Positions 34,460-42,877 of a stretch of DNA of 64,000 nucleotides are shown piece by piece. Within the stretch, counting starts at the first letter, position 1. The number at the start of each line of letters is the position of its first letter. A program made the position numbers and the translations under genes. The notes under the pieces were generated by a model, which was given only the letters and a program-made list of their open reading frames with translations, was not told the origin of the DNA and did not search any database. This DNA is from Streptomyces showdoensis. Its GTDB lineage: Bacteria > Actinomycetota > Actinomycetes > Streptomycetales > Streptomycetaceae. Where the stretch lies: NCBI RefSeq assembly GCF_039535475.1, contig NZ_BAAAXG010000026.1, positions 1,984,001 through 2,048,000 on the forward strand, written 5' to 3'.

Positions 34460-35715
34460 AGAACTTCGTCCAGCTCGTCCGCGAACTGCCCACCGCCGTA
34501 CGGATCATGCTGCTCTGCGCGATGGCGCGCGCGATCAGCTTCTTCGGCATCCTCGCCTATCTGCCGATCTACCTGCACGACTCGCTCGGCATGAACGGCG
34601 CCACCATCGGCTACGTCCTGGGCGTCTGCCTGCTGGTCGGCACCTTCGTCAGCGTCTACGGCGGCTATCTGGCCGACCGGTTCGTCAAGGTCGACTTCAT
34701 GATCGTCCTGGACGTGCTGCTCACCGGCCTCTACGGCGCGCTGCCCTTCCTGGACTCCCCGGTCCTGGTCATCGGCCTGCTCCTGGTCGCCAACACGGCC
34801 TCCTCCTCGATGAGCGTCACCGCCAACGCGCTCCTCGCCGACCTGCTCCCCTCGGAGAACCGCGCCAAGGTGTTCTCGCTGCGCTACTCGCTGCAGAACA
34901 TCGGCGCGGCCGTCGGCCCCTTCCTCGCCGTGGCGATGGTCAAGGCGGGCACCGGCGGGCCGTTCTGGCTCGCGGCCGGCGTCATCTTCGCCGCGCTGCT
35001 GCCGCTGCTGATCTTCCGCGGGCTGTTCACGGCGGGCACGGCGGAGGGCAAGGGCGCCGAGGACGCCGAGGACTCCGACGACGAGTCGATGAACTTCCGC
35101 GAGGTGCTGCGGGTCATGCGGGCCGACCGCCGGCTCGGCCTCTTCACCCTCGGCGGCATCCTCAGCATCGTGGTCTACGGGCCGCTGCTGACCTACATGT
35201 CCCAGTACCTGGGCATGGTCGAGTCCCGGGACACCGCGCTGCGGCTGGTCGCCTACATCTCGGCCGCCAACGCGATCGTCGTGATCTCCACCCAGTACGT
35301 CATCGGCAGCCGGCTCAAGGAGAAGACCCTGCTGCGCTGGCTCACCTGGGGCACCGGGGCCTTCGTCCTCGGCCTGATCGGACTGGCGCTGTCCACCGAG
35401 GTGTGGATCATCGTCGCCGCGATCGTCGTCTTCACCATCGGCGAGGTCATCGTGGTCCCCGCCGAGTACATGTTCATCGACAACATCGCTCCCGCGAACC
35501 TTCGCGGCAGCTACTTCGGCGCGCAGAACCTCGTCCACATCGGGGTCGCGATCGGTCCGATCATCTGTGGCTTCCTCCTCGTGCACGCCTCCCCGGCCGC
35601 GATGTTCGCCGCACTGATCGTCCTGGTCGTCGCCGGCTGGTGGTTCTACGTCCTGGGCTGCCGCGCCTCCGCCCCCGCCACCGCATCGGAAACCGAAGCC
35701 GTGAGGTCAGCATGA
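34456..35715 (+). CDS. MFS transporter (probable product exporter)
   Basis: 419 aa with about twelve hydrophobic segments and an acidic central loop ([12 protein letters not shown], about residues 203-215) between the two halves. The conserved loop-2 type motif is [10 protein letters not shown]. It overlaps the NRPS stop by ATGA, so it is coupled to peptide synthesis. Export of the product, and therefore self-protection, is the natural reading. The 3' end overlaps the next gene start. Confidence 0.92.
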   Translation: MKNFVQLVRELPTAVRIMLLCAMARAISFFGILAYLPIYLHDSLGMNGATIGYVLGVCLLVGTFVSVYGGYLADRFVKVDFMIVLDVLLTGLYGALPFLDSPVLVIGLLLVANTASSSMSVTANALLADLLPSENRAKVFSLRYSLQNIGAAVGPFLAVAMVKAGTGGPFWLAAGVIFAALLPLLIFRGLFTAGTAEGKGAEDAEDSDDESMNFREVLRVMRADRRLGLFTLGGILSIVVYGPLLTYMSQYLGMVESRDTALRLVAYISAANAIVVISTQYVIGSRLKEKTLLRWLTWGTGAFVLGLIGLALSTEVWIIVAAIVVFTIGEVIVVPAEYMFIDNIAPANLRGSYFGAQNLVHIGVAIGPIICGFLLVHASPAAMFAALIVLVVAGWWFYVLGCRASAPATASETEAVRSA

Positions 35716-36383
35716 GTTTCGACGAGATCGTCCGGACCACCCACTGCCCCTTCGCCAAGCCGTCCCGCATGGGCACGCCGGTGAGCGTCACCGGCACCGA
35801 CATCGAGGCCGGGCTGCGCGAACACCGCGACACCATCGAGGAGTTCTTCGCCTCGGCCCGAGAGCGGGAGCTCGACGGGATGCTGCTCACCTTCGAGGAC
35901 CCGGGGCTCGGCGCCACCCTGCCCGCCCTGACCCGGCTCACCCGGCGCTTCTTCGAGGCGCTGTGCGAGCTGTACCCCTCGGTGTACATCCAGGACGACC
36001 CGGAGCCCGACGAGACCTGGTACGCGATGATCGGCGGCGAGCGCTTCTTCGTCGTCTCCTTCGCGCCCTGCTACCCGGAGCACTCGCCGCGCTTCAACTT
36101 CGGAAGCCCGCACACCTACTTCCTGCTCCAGCCGGCCTCCACCTTCGAGCGGAACGCCGAGCTGATCGAGCGCCGCCGGGTCCGCATCCAGCGGGCCTTC
36201 AAGGCGACCGGCCGGCCGTATGACGCGGAGCTGGCGAACCTCGAGAACGACATGTTCAAGTCCGTCATGCCGATCGACCCGATCGACCGCCCCGTCCGGT
36301 GGTGGGAGGACGCGGCGACCGTGACGGCGCTGACCACGGTGGCGGCGACGGCTCCGAAGGTCGAGCTGAGGAAGGCCGGCTAG
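35712..36383 (+). CDS. YqcI/YcgG-like protein (possible haem-dependent N-oxygenase)
   Basis: 223-aa protein starting at ATG 35712 (ATGA overlap). It starts with HCPFAKPSRMG, then has MLLTFEDPG, a central WYAMIGGERFFVVSFAPCYPEHSPRF and QPASTFERN. This pattern resembles the YqcI/YcgG family (Trp, FFVV, paired Arg/His, QP...F). One studied member, GntA of guanitoxin biosynthesis, is reported as a haem-dependent N-hydroxylase. The match is by eye and distant. If right, it could hydroxylate an amine of the peptide or its precursor. It could also be an unrelated tailoring protein. Confidence 0.6.
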   Translation: MSFDEIVRTTHCPFAKPSRMGTPVSVTGTDIEAGLREHRDTIEEFFASARERELDGMLLTFEDPGLGATLPALTRLTRRFFEALCELYPSVYIQDDPEPDETWYAMIGGERFFVVSFAPCYPEHSPRFNFGSPHTYFLLQPASTFERNAELIERRRVRIQRAFKATGRPYDAELANLENDMFKSVMPIDPIDRPVRWWEDAATVTALTTVAATAPKVELRKAG

Positions 36384-36389
36384 GGGCGA

Positions 36390-37099
36390 TGATCGAGGAA
36401 CTGCTGCCCCGGCCGGTCGCGACCGCGGAAGCGTTCGGCGACCCGGCCGGGGCGCCGGTCCCCTTCCCGGGCGAGGAGCACCTGCTCGCCCGCGCCGTCC
36501 CCGCGCGGCGACGCGAGTTCACCACCGCCCGGACCTGTGCCCGGCGGGCCCTCGGCGGGCTGGGCCTGCCCCCGGTCGCCATCCCGTACGCGGAGCCCTC
36601 CCGGGCCCCGCGGTGGCCGGACGGGATCGTCGGGAGCATCACCCACTGCGCCGGCTACCGGGCGGCGGCCGTCGCCCGGGACACGGACCTGGTGGCGCTC
36701 GGCTTCGACGCCGAACCGCACGCCGCGCTCGACAACACCGGGGTGCTGCACCTGGTCACCGGCGCCGAGGAGCGGGCCCACCTCGCCGAACTGGCCGCGC
36801 TCCGGCCGGAGATCCACTGGGACCGGGCCCTGTTCAGCGCCAAGGAGAGCGTCTTCAAGGCCTGGTCGCCGCTGACCGGGCGGTGGCTGGACTTCAGCGA
36901 GGCCACGGTCGTCTTCCGGCCGGACGACTCGACCTTCACCGCCCGGCTGCTCGTCGAGGGCCCCGTGGTGGACGGCGTACGGCTGACCGGGTTCGAAGGA
37001 GGGTTTCTCGTCAGGGACGGGCTGGTCCTCACGGCCACGACGGTACGGCGGCCCGACAATGGCCCCGATCCGCACCACCGATCGAGGGGACAGCTGTGA
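36390..37099 (+). CDS. 4'-phosphopantetheinyl transferase (EntD/Sfp-like)
   Basis: 236-aa enzyme that converts apo T domains to holo form with CoA. Motifs are VGSITHCAGYRAAAVA (substrate loop), GFDAEP (Mg ligands Asp/Glu) and FSAKESVFKAWSPL (WxxKES-type, Glu and Lys). ATG 36390 follows the previous stop by six bases. It probably activates the carriers in the A-T protein, T-TE protein and NRPS of this cluster. Its stop overlaps the next GTG start. Confidence 0.95.
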
Positions 37100-38274
37100 C
37101 CAGCGCCTTTGAATCCGCCGCATCCTCCGAGTTCTCCGCATCTTCCGAGTCCTCCGACTCCTCCGCACCGACGCTCGCCGCCTACGGGTGGGACGCCGAC
37201 TGGGCCGACGCGTTCGCCCCGCACGCCGCCGCCGGGCTCGTCCCGGCCCGGGTGGTCCGGGTGGACCGCGGCCGCTGCGAGGCGGTCGCCGCCGGGTCCG
37301 CCGACGCCGACGCGCCCGTGGCGCCGTTACGGGCGGACACCGCGCCCGTGCTCGGCGCCGATCCCACCGCCGCGCCCTGCACCGGCGACTGGGCCGCCGT
37401 CGAGACGGCCCCCGCCACCGGGGGCGGCCCGGTCGTCCGGGCGCTGCTGCCCCGCCGCACCCGCTTCACCCGCTCGACCTCCTCGGCCCGCTCCGAGGGC
37501 CAGGTGCTCGCCGCCAACATCGACCTGGCCGTCATCGCGGTCTCGCTCGCCGTCGAGCTGGACCTCGGGCGGCTGGAACGCTTCCTGTCCCTCGCCTGGT
37601 CCAGCGGCGCACAGCCCCTGGTCGTGCTGACCAAGACCGACCTGGTCCCCGACATCACCCACCTGGTGAGCGATGTCGCCGAGGCCGGCCCCGGGGCGGA
37701 GGTCTTCCCGGTCAGCGCCTTCGACGGGCACGGCCTGGACGCGCTCGCCGCGGCCCTGTCCGGCCGGACCTCGGCCCTGCTCGGCCAGTCCGGCGTCGGC
37801 AAGTCCACCCTGGTCAACGCCCTGCTGGGGGCGGAGGAACAGGAGTCGGGGGAGGTGCGCGGCAGCGACGGCAAGGGCCGGCACACCACCACCACCCGCG
37901 ATCTGCTGCCGCTGCCCTCGGGCGGGCTGCTGATCGACACCCCTGGGCTGCGCGGCGTCGGCCTGTGGGAGGCGAACGACGGTCTCACCCAGGTGTTCGC
38001 GGAGATCGAGGAGCTGGCCACCCGCTGCCGTTTCCACAACTGCGAGCACCACGCCGAACCCGGCTGCGCGGTCCTCGCCGCCGTCGAGGACGGCACCCTC
38101 TCGCACCGCCGGTTCGAGAGCTACCGCAAGCTGCTGCGCGAAAGCGCCTGGATCGCCTCGCGCACCGATGCCCGGCTGCGCGCCGAGCTCGGCCGCGAAT
38201 GGCGCCGGCGCGAGGCCGCGGGGCGTGAGATGTACGAGCGCAAGCGCGGCGGGAAACACCGTAAGGCGTTCTGA
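37096..38274 (+). CDS. RsgA-type circularly permuted GTPase inside the cluster
   Basis: 392-aa ribosome small-subunit-dependent GTPase. The permuted G-motif order is visible: G4 VLTKTDLVP, then G1 GQSGVGKST near residue 229, the G2 region GRHTTTTRDL and G3 IDTPG. The zinc module follows (CRFHNCEHHAEPGCAV). The N-terminal 35 residues are Ser/Ala-rich and extra. GTG 37096 overlaps the PPTase stop, so it is cotranslated with a biosynthetic gene. Codon 78 (37327-37329) is TTA, the rare Leu codon read by the bldA tRNA. Both points argue that it is a cluster gene rather than housekeeping rsgA; a role in self-protection at the ribosome is an inference. Confidence 0.9.
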   Translation: MTSAFESAASSEFSASSESSDSSAPTLAAYGWDADWADAFAPHAAAGLVPARVVRVDRGRCEAVAAGSADADAPVAPLRADTAPVLGADPTAAPCTGDWAAVETAPATGGGPVVRALLPRRTRFTRSTSSARSEGQVLAANIDLAVIAVSLAVELDLGRLERFLSLAWSSGAQPLVVLTKTDLVPDITHLVSDVAEAGPGAEVFPVSAFDGHGLDALAAALSGRTSALLGQSGVGKSTLVNALLGAEEQESGEVRGSDGKGRHTTTTRDLLPLPSGGLLIDTPGLRGVGLWEANDGLTQVFAEIEELATRCRFHNCEHHAEPGCAVLAAVEDGTLSHRRFESYRKLLRESAWIASRTDARLRAELGREWRRREAAGREMYERKRGGKHRKAF

Positions 38275-38318
38275 TGGTGGTCCGGCCACACCCGCTTCTC
38301 GGCCAAGGGCGGCGGATG

Positions 38319-38350
38319 TGGCCACTTGCAGCCACTGCACCTTGGTGCCA
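38319..38350 (+). promoter_or_regulatory. Cluster operator, copy 2 (32-bp box)
   Basis: Exact copy of 19921-19952, including both inverted repeats (TGCAG-CCA-CTGCA and GCACC-TT-GGTGC). It lies ten bases before a TTGTAG hexamer and upstream of the small secreted peptide and oxygenase genes, placing these in the same regulon as the NRPS operon. Confidence 0.75.
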
Positions 38351-38360
38351 ACCCAACTTC

Positions 38361-38390
38361 TTGTAGCGCCCGTTCGGCCCCTGGCAGATT
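38361..38390 (+). promoter_or_regulatory. Predicted promoter of the peptide/oxygenase operon
   Basis: TTGTAG (38361-38366), 18-base spacer and CAGATT (38385-38390), matching the elements at 19964-19992. A transcript from here would have a leader of about 80 bases. Confidence 0.5.
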
Positions 38391-38475
38391 ACTCAACGGC
38401 AGCAGGTCAAAAGCAGCTGCCGAGTCAAATCGAGTAAGCCACAAGCCACTTCGAGGGAATCGGACGGTAAAAGAA

Positions 38476-38625
38476 ATGCGACGCAAGGCTTTTGTCTACC
38501 TGGTCTCGTGCGCCGTGGCCCTCTCGGCGACGGTGATGGGCGCCTCCGCCGCGCAGGCCGCGGACACCCTGCACACGAGCAAGACGAGCGTGACCGACAG
38601 CGGCGACAGCTGGGGCTGGGACTAG
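38476..38625 (+). CDS. Short secreted peptide (49 aa)
   Basis: MRRKAFVYLVSCAVALSATV begins a typical signal peptide (basic start, hydrophobic core) ending in ASAAQA. The predicted mature part is only about 20 residues, Ser/Thr/Asp-rich and ending GDSWGWD. Upstream is AAAGAAATG, a weak ribosome site. It lies between the 32-bp cluster operator and the oxygenase gene. It could be a small extracellular factor, a RiPP-like precursor or an uncharacterised conserved tail. No modifying-enzyme set other than the neighbouring oxygenase is visible. Confidence 0.65.
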   Translation: MRRKAFVYLVSCAVALSATVMGASAAQAADTLHTSKTSVTDSGDSWGWD

Positions 38626-38676
38626 CCCAGGGCCGCCCACGGCCCCTACCCACCATGCCAGAGAGGGCGAATTCCC

Positions 38677-39699
38677 GTGACCATTGACCAGGGCGTACTC
38701 CACTACGACTTGTCCACCGACGAAGTCGCCCAGCTGGACGCGCTGATCGCCGAACTGAAGCAGGCGGACTGCGACCCGGGCCACCCGCGCTTCCACGACG
38801 AGGCCTGGGAGCTGACCGGCCGGCTGCCCGTCGGGCTGCGGAAGTTCCTCGCGGAGTTCCGCCGCGACGATCCGGCCGCCGCATTCAAGATCCGGGGATT
38901 CGACGTCGACGACCAGGCCGTGGGACCCACACCCGGTAACTGGTCCGACGCCGCCGCCTCGCTGAACACCCGCCGCGAGGAAATCTTCCTCTCGCTCATC
39001 GGGAAATGCCTGGGTGAGATATTCAGCTGGCCCACTCTGCAGTCCGGCCGGATGATCCAGAATGTGCTGCCGATCGCCGGCGAGGAGAACGAGCAGAGCG
39101 GTCACGGCAGCGATGTGCTGCTGGAATGGCACACCGAGGACGGATTCCACCCCTACCGCTGCGACTATCTGGCCCTTTTCGGAATCCGCAACCACGACCG
39201 GGTGCCGACCACCGTCGCCTCCATCCGTGACGTGGAGCTCAGCGCGGAGACCCGGAAGGTGCTGTCCGAGCCTCGCTTCTACATCCTTCCGGATGACGAG
39301 CACCTGCGTCAGCTTGCCGTCCAGCAGCCGGACCACCCGGGTCTGCTGCGGATGCGCGCGATGCGCGAGACCCCGGAGCCGGTGGCCGTCCTCTTCGGCG
39401 CCCCCGACTCCCCGTACCTGCGCATCGACCCCTTCTTCATGCGGTGCGTCGAGGGTGACGCGGCCGCCGAGCAGGCGCTGAAGGAGCTCGTCGCGGAGCT
39501 GGAGCGGGCCACCCAGGACGTCGTCGTCGAAGCCGGCACGCTGCTCGTCGTCGACAACTACCTCGCCGTGCACGGCCGCAAGGCCTTCACCGCCCGCTAC
39601 GACGGCACGGACCGCTGGCTCCAGAAGGCGATCATCACCCGTGACCTGCGCAAGTCGCGGGAGACCCGGGACACCGCTTCGGGCCGTGTCCTGATCTGA
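38677..39699 (+). CDS. Fe(II)/2-oxoglutarate oxygenase, VioC/AsnO-like amino acid beta-hydroxylase
   Basis: 340-aa enzyme of the clavaminate synthase-like family. The iron triad is His152-x-Glu154 in LLEWHTEDGFHPYR and His299 in NYLAVHGR. The 2-oxoglutarate-binding Arg lies in the DGTDRWLQKAIITRDLRKSR region. The EWHTED..HPYR..DYL.L..IRN pattern is that of VioC, AsnO and relatives, which hydroxylate the beta carbon of Arg, Asn or similar residues. GTG 38677 has GAGAGGG upstream. It probably hydroxylates the second residue or its precursor; the actual substrate cannot be read from sequence. Confidence 0.9.
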   Translation: MTIDQGVLHYDLSTDEVAQLDALIAELKQADCDPGHPRFHDEAWELTGRLPVGLRKFLAEFRRDDPAAAFKIRGFDVDDQAVGPTPGNWSDAAASLNTRREEIFLSLIGKCLGEIFSWPTLQSGRMIQNVLPIAGEENEQSGHGSDVLLEWHTEDGFHPYRCDYLALFGIRNHDRVPTTVASIRDVELSAETRKVLSEPRFYILPDDEHLRQLAVQQPDHPGLLRMRAMRETPEPVAVLFGAPDSPYLRIDPFFMRCVEGDAAAEQALKELVAELERATQDVVVEAGTLLVVDNYLAVHGRKAFTARYDGTDRWLQKAIITRDLRKSRETRDTASGRVLI

Positions 39700-39730
39700 T
39701 CACCCAGGAGAGAAAAGGGGGAGTGGCGCG

Positions 39731-41026
39731 ATGGCAGCGTCCCATGCTGTACCGATCGAGGCGGTGGTCCTGGCCGACGTCGCGATCGTCCTGCTGGTCG
39801 GGGCCGTCATGGTCCGGCTCGCGCGGCGGATCCACCAGCCGCCCGTGGTGGCGGAGATCGCCGCCGGACTGATGCTCGGCCCCAGCCTGCTGGGGCTCCT
39901 GCCGGGGAACCTGCCCGCGCTGCTCTTTCCGCCCGAGGCCAGACCGATGCTGTCGGCCGTCGCCCAGGTCGGCCTGGCCCTCTTCATGTTCCTGGCCGGC
40001 TGGGAGCTCGACCTCGGCAAGCTGCGGGGCCGCACCGCCTCGGTGGGCTCCACGGCGATCCTCGCCATGGCCGTCCCCTTCGCGGTGGGCGCCGGGGCGG
40101 CGACCCTGCTCCACGGCTCGCTGGCACCCGCCGGGGTGGGGCACGACATGTTCGTGCTCTACCTGGCCACCGCCTTCTCCATCACCGCGTTCCCGGTGCT
40201 CGCCCGGATCATCCGGGACCAGGGCCTCGGCACCACGCGGGTCGGCACCACCGCCATGGCCTGCGCCGCGGCCGGTGACGTGGTCGCCTGGTGCGTCCTC
40301 GTCCTGGTGGTCGCGATGGCCGGCTCCGGCGGGACCGGCGGCTTCTTCCAGGTGCTGGCCTGGACGGCGGCGTACGCCGCGGCGATGCTCTTCGTCGTGC
40401 GGCCGCTGCTGCACAAGGTGCTGCGCTGGTCCGGCAACGGGCGGCTCGCGGTCGTCGCGGCCGGCGTGCTGCTCTCCGCCTACGCCACCTCGTGGGTCGG
40501 CATCCACGCCATCTTCGGCGCCTTCGCCTTCGGCCTGATCATGCCGAGGCAGGGCGAGGGGGAGGCGCACGCGCTGCTGCGCCGGCAGATCGAGCTGCCG
40601 CTGGAGAAGGCCTCCTCCCTGCTCCTGCCGGTCTTCTTCGTGGTCACCGGCCTCTCCGTCGACATCGGCGGGCTCGGCTGGTCCGGCCTGGCGGCCCTGC
40701 TGCTCGTGCTGGTCGCCGCGGTGGTCGGCAAGTTCGCGGGCGCCGCCCTGCCGGCCCGGTTCTCCGGGATGAGCTGGCGGGACGCGGGAGCCTTCGGCAC
40801 GCTCATGAACACCCGCGGCCTCACCGAGATCGTCATCCTCGGCATCGGCCGCGAGCTGGGCCTGATCGGTCCGGAGCTGTTCACCATGATGGTCCTGATG
40901 GCCCTGGTCACCACGGCGATGGCGGGCCCGATCCTGCGCCTGCTCGGGGTGGGCGGCCCGCCGCCCGGCCCGGACCCCGTCCCGCAGGCCGGGGCCCCGG
41001 CCAAGGAAAAGATCGGAGCCGTCTGA
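39731..41026 (+). CDS. Cation/proton antiporter (CPA2 family)
   Basis: 431 aa with about twelve transmembrane helices. Family features include PPVVAEIAAGLMLGPSLLG, LFMFLAGWELDL and FSITAFPVLARII, plus AFGTLMNTRGLTEIVIL in the second half. It exchanges Na+ or K+ for protons across the cell membrane. ATG 39731 follows GAGAAAAGGGGGAG. It lies 31 bases after the oxygenase gene and may share its transcript, but it could be a simple neighbour. TGATG joins it to the next small gene. Confidence 0.93.
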   Translation: MAASHAVPIEAVVLADVAIVLLVGAVMVRLARRIHQPPVVAEIAAGLMLGPSLLGLLPGNLPALLFPPEARPMLSAVAQVGLALFMFLAGWELDLGKLRGRTASVGSTAILAMAVPFAVGAGAATLLHGSLAPAGVGHDMFVLYLATAFSITAFPVLARIIRDQGLGTTRVGTTAMACAAAGDVVAWCVLVLVVAMAGSGGTGGFFQVLAWTAAYAAAMLFVVRPLLHKVLRWSGNGRLAVVAAGVLLSAYATSWVGIHAIFGAFAFGLIMPRQGEGEAHALLRRQIELPLEKASSLLLPVFFVVTGLSVDIGGLGWSGLAALLLVLVAAVVGKFAGAALPARFSGMSWRDAGAFGTLMNTRGLTEIVILGIGRELGLIGPELFTMMVLMALVTTAMAGPILRLLGVGGPPPGPDPVPQAGAPAKEKIGAV

Positions 41027-41226
41027 TGCACCCCTCCCGCCTCTTCGGCTACGAGCACCGCGCCAACGGCACGGTCGTGATCACCCGTGGCTGCCGCATC
41101 GCCGGCGTCGTCCGCGGCGACTCCGAGGTCGACCGCTTCCTGACCGAGCTGGCGGAGGCCACGGCCGGCACCGGCCGGCAGCAGGTGCTCGCCCGCTGGG
41201 TGACCGGCGCCGTACCGGCGGCGTGA
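41026..41226 (+). CDS. Small hypothetical protein (66 aa) coupled to the antiporter
   Basis: Starts at ATG 41026, one base overlapping the antiporter stop. Sequence MHPSRLFGYEHRANGTVVIT with CRIAGVVRGDSEVDRFLTELAEA; no transmembrane helix. It is probably a small alpha/beta protein. The tight coupling suggests a common function with the antiporter, but I recognise no family. Confidence 0.65.
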   Translation: MHPSRLFGYEHRANGTVVITRGCRIAGVVRGDSEVDRFLTELAEATAGTGRQQVLARWVTGAVPAA

Positions 41227-41255
41227 ACGGATGAACGGATGAGCGCATGAACGCG

Positions 41256-41291
41256 CGTAGGGCCTGTCCCCCGTCGGGGGCAGGCCCTACG
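41256..41291. terminator. Bidirectional terminator
   Basis: CGTAGGGCCTGTCCCC pairs with GGGGGCAGGCCCTACG (one G-U pair) around a four-base loop. It lies between the rightward gene ending at 41226 and the leftward gene ending at 41287, and overlaps the latter stop. Confidence 0.85.
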
Positions 41292-41733
41292 GCCGTGCCG
41301 GGACCCGTCGCGCGGGGTCCGGCCGGTCCGGCTCGGGCATCTGGTCCGTCTCCGCCAGCCGGCGCCGCGCCCGGGCGGCCAGCTGCCGGGCGGCGGCCGG
41401 GGTGAGCTCCAGGGCCTCGGCGATCGTGTCGAAGGGCATGCCGAAGTCGTCGTGCAGTACGTACGCCACCCGCTCGGCCGGGGCGAGCGCGTCCAGGACG
41501 GCCTCCTCGCCGGGCCCGCTGCCCAGGGCGCCCGGCGGGGGTCCGCTGCGGGCGGCCTCGCGCGCCCGCAGCCGCGCGAGGCAGACCCGGACGAGGGCCG
41601 CCGGGGCGGGCGCGCCGGGCCCGGCGCCGCGCTCCGCCTCCCGCAGGGCCTCGTCGGCCTCGGCGTGGGAGCCGAGGAGGCGGTGCGCGACCGCGCGCGG
41701 CCGCGCACCGGTGGTCACCGCGTGATCGTCCAC
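41287..41733 (-). CDS. Sigma-70 region 4-like protein (short, region 2 reduced)
   Basis: 148 aa with GTG start at 41733. The C-terminal half is a region-4 helix-turn-helix of SigJ/ECF41 type: LDALAPAERVAYVLHDDFGMPFDTIAEALELTPAAARQLAARARRRL. The first half keeps HRLLGSHAEADEALREAE, where region 2 would be much longer, so it is a cut-down sigma factor or a DNA-binding relative. It starts two bases after the stop of the leftward gene upstream, so the two are probably one operon. Confidence 0.7.
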   Translation of the reverse strand: MDDHAVTTGARPRAVAHRLLGSHAEADEALREAERGAGPGAPAPAALVRVCLARLRAREAARSGPPPGALGSGPGEEAVLDALAPAERVAYVLHDDFGMPFDTIAEALELTPAAARQLAARARRRLAETDQMPEPDRPDPARRVPARP

Positions 41734-41735
41734 GG

Positions 41736-42125
41736 TCAGTCGCCGTGCCCCGTCCCGCCGCTGCCGAAGCCGCCGCTGGAGATGCCGCCCCACTTGCGCT
41801 TCTCCTCGCTCGGCGGCTCGGGATTGGGCTCGCTGCCGTCCTTGAGCTGGTACGGCATGAGCCGGTGCTCGCCGTCGGTCCGCGGCATCTCCGCGGGCCT
41901 GCGGTACTCGGTCATCTCGCCGGGTATGGCGTCGGACTCCGGGCGGTGCGGCTGCTCCTCGGGAGAGGGCGGCCGGGATTCCCGGTTCCTCAGGTAGGAG
42001 CCCAGCCAGAAGGCTCCGATGAGGACGAGGACCAGGACCAGCCCGCCGAGGACCTGGGCGAGACCGGACTGCCAGACACCGGCCACCGTGGTGACCGGGT
42101 CGGAACCCACGAGGAAAGTGTTCAT
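41736..42125 (-). CDS. Single-pass membrane protein (DUF6479-like)
   Basis: 129 aa with one hydrophobic helix (VLGGLVLVLVLIGAFWLGSYL, about residues 26-46) and a charged Pro/Glu-rich cytoplasmic tail. The EEQPHRPESDAIPGEMTEYRRPAEMPR segment is a recurring tail in a Streptomyces family I recall as DUF6479. The C-terminus is Gly/Ser-rich. No enzymatic motif. Transcribed with the sigma-like gene. Confidence 0.75.
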   Translation of the reverse strand: MNTFLVGSDPVTTVAGVWQSGLAQVLGGLVLVLVLIGAFWLGSYLRNRESRPPSPEEQPHRPESDAIPGEMTEYRRPAEMPRTDGEHRLMPYQLKDGSEPNPEPPSEEKRKWGGISSGGFGSGGTGHGD

Positions 42126-42282
42126 ACTCCAGGATTACCCCGTTTTGCACCGTTTGGCCGCGCGGGTGGAAATCCGGTTCTGAAACATTTCCCGGAGCCC
42201 ATGGCGTCAGTGAGGTGTGGGCGCACGCACAGCGCGCCCCCAGCACCGACAGCGAACGCGTCACAGCGACGGAAGGGGGGAC

Positions 42283-42792
42283 ATGAGACAGTCCCGCGCG
42301 GACGAGTTCCTGGAGTTCGCCTCCGCCCGTTCGGGCCACCTGTTCCGCTCGGCCTGCCTGCTGACCAGCGGCGACACCCATCTGGCCGAGGACCTGGTAC
42401 AGGACACGCTGGGCCGCATGTACGTCCACTGGGGCCGCATGCACCGGGTCGGCAACCCGGCCGGATACGCGCAGACCGTGCTCGTCCGCAGTTTCCTCAG
42501 CCACCGGCGGCGCCGCTCGGCCACCGAGCGCCCCCTCGGCGAGCTGCCCGACCAGGCCCCCGCCGACGGCGAGGACCCCGCCCTGCGGATCGCCCTGCTC
42601 GACGCCCTGGCCGGGCTCGCGCCCAAGGACCGGGCGGTGGTCGTCCTGCGGTACTGGGAGGACCGGAGCATCGAGGAGACGGCCGACGCCCTGAACGTGA
42701 GCTCGGCGGCCGTCCGCACCCGTTCCACCCGGGCCCTGGCGAAGCTGCGCCGGCGGCTCGGCGGCAGCATCGGCGAGCTCGCCGCCCGCTGA
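42283..42792 (+). CDS. SigE-family ECF RNA polymerase sigma factor
   Basis: 169-aa sigma factor. Region 2: FLEFASARSGHLFRSACLLTSGDTHLAEDLVQDTLGRMYVHW. Region 4: LAGLAPKDRAVVVLRYWEDRSIEETADALNVSSAAVRTRSTRALAKLR. ATG 42283 is preceded by GAAGGGGGG. Members of this family direct transcription of small stress or differentiation regulons. The following gene, 86 bases on, encodes a membrane protein likely to hold it as an anti-sigma factor. Confidence 0.94.
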   Translation: MRQSRADEFLEFASARSGHLFRSACLLTSGDTHLAEDLVQDTLGRMYVHWGRMHRVGNPAGYAQTVLVRSFLSHRRRRSATERPLGELPDQAPADGEDPALRIALLDALAGLAPKDRAVVVLRYWEDRSIEETADALNVSSAAVRTRSTRALAKLRRRLGGSIGELAAR

Positions 42793-42877
42793 TCCCGCCG
42801 CATCCCGCGGGCGACCCCGCACGCGACCCCCGTACACGGACTTTCCCCACCCACGAAACGGAGACGGTGATTCCGCC

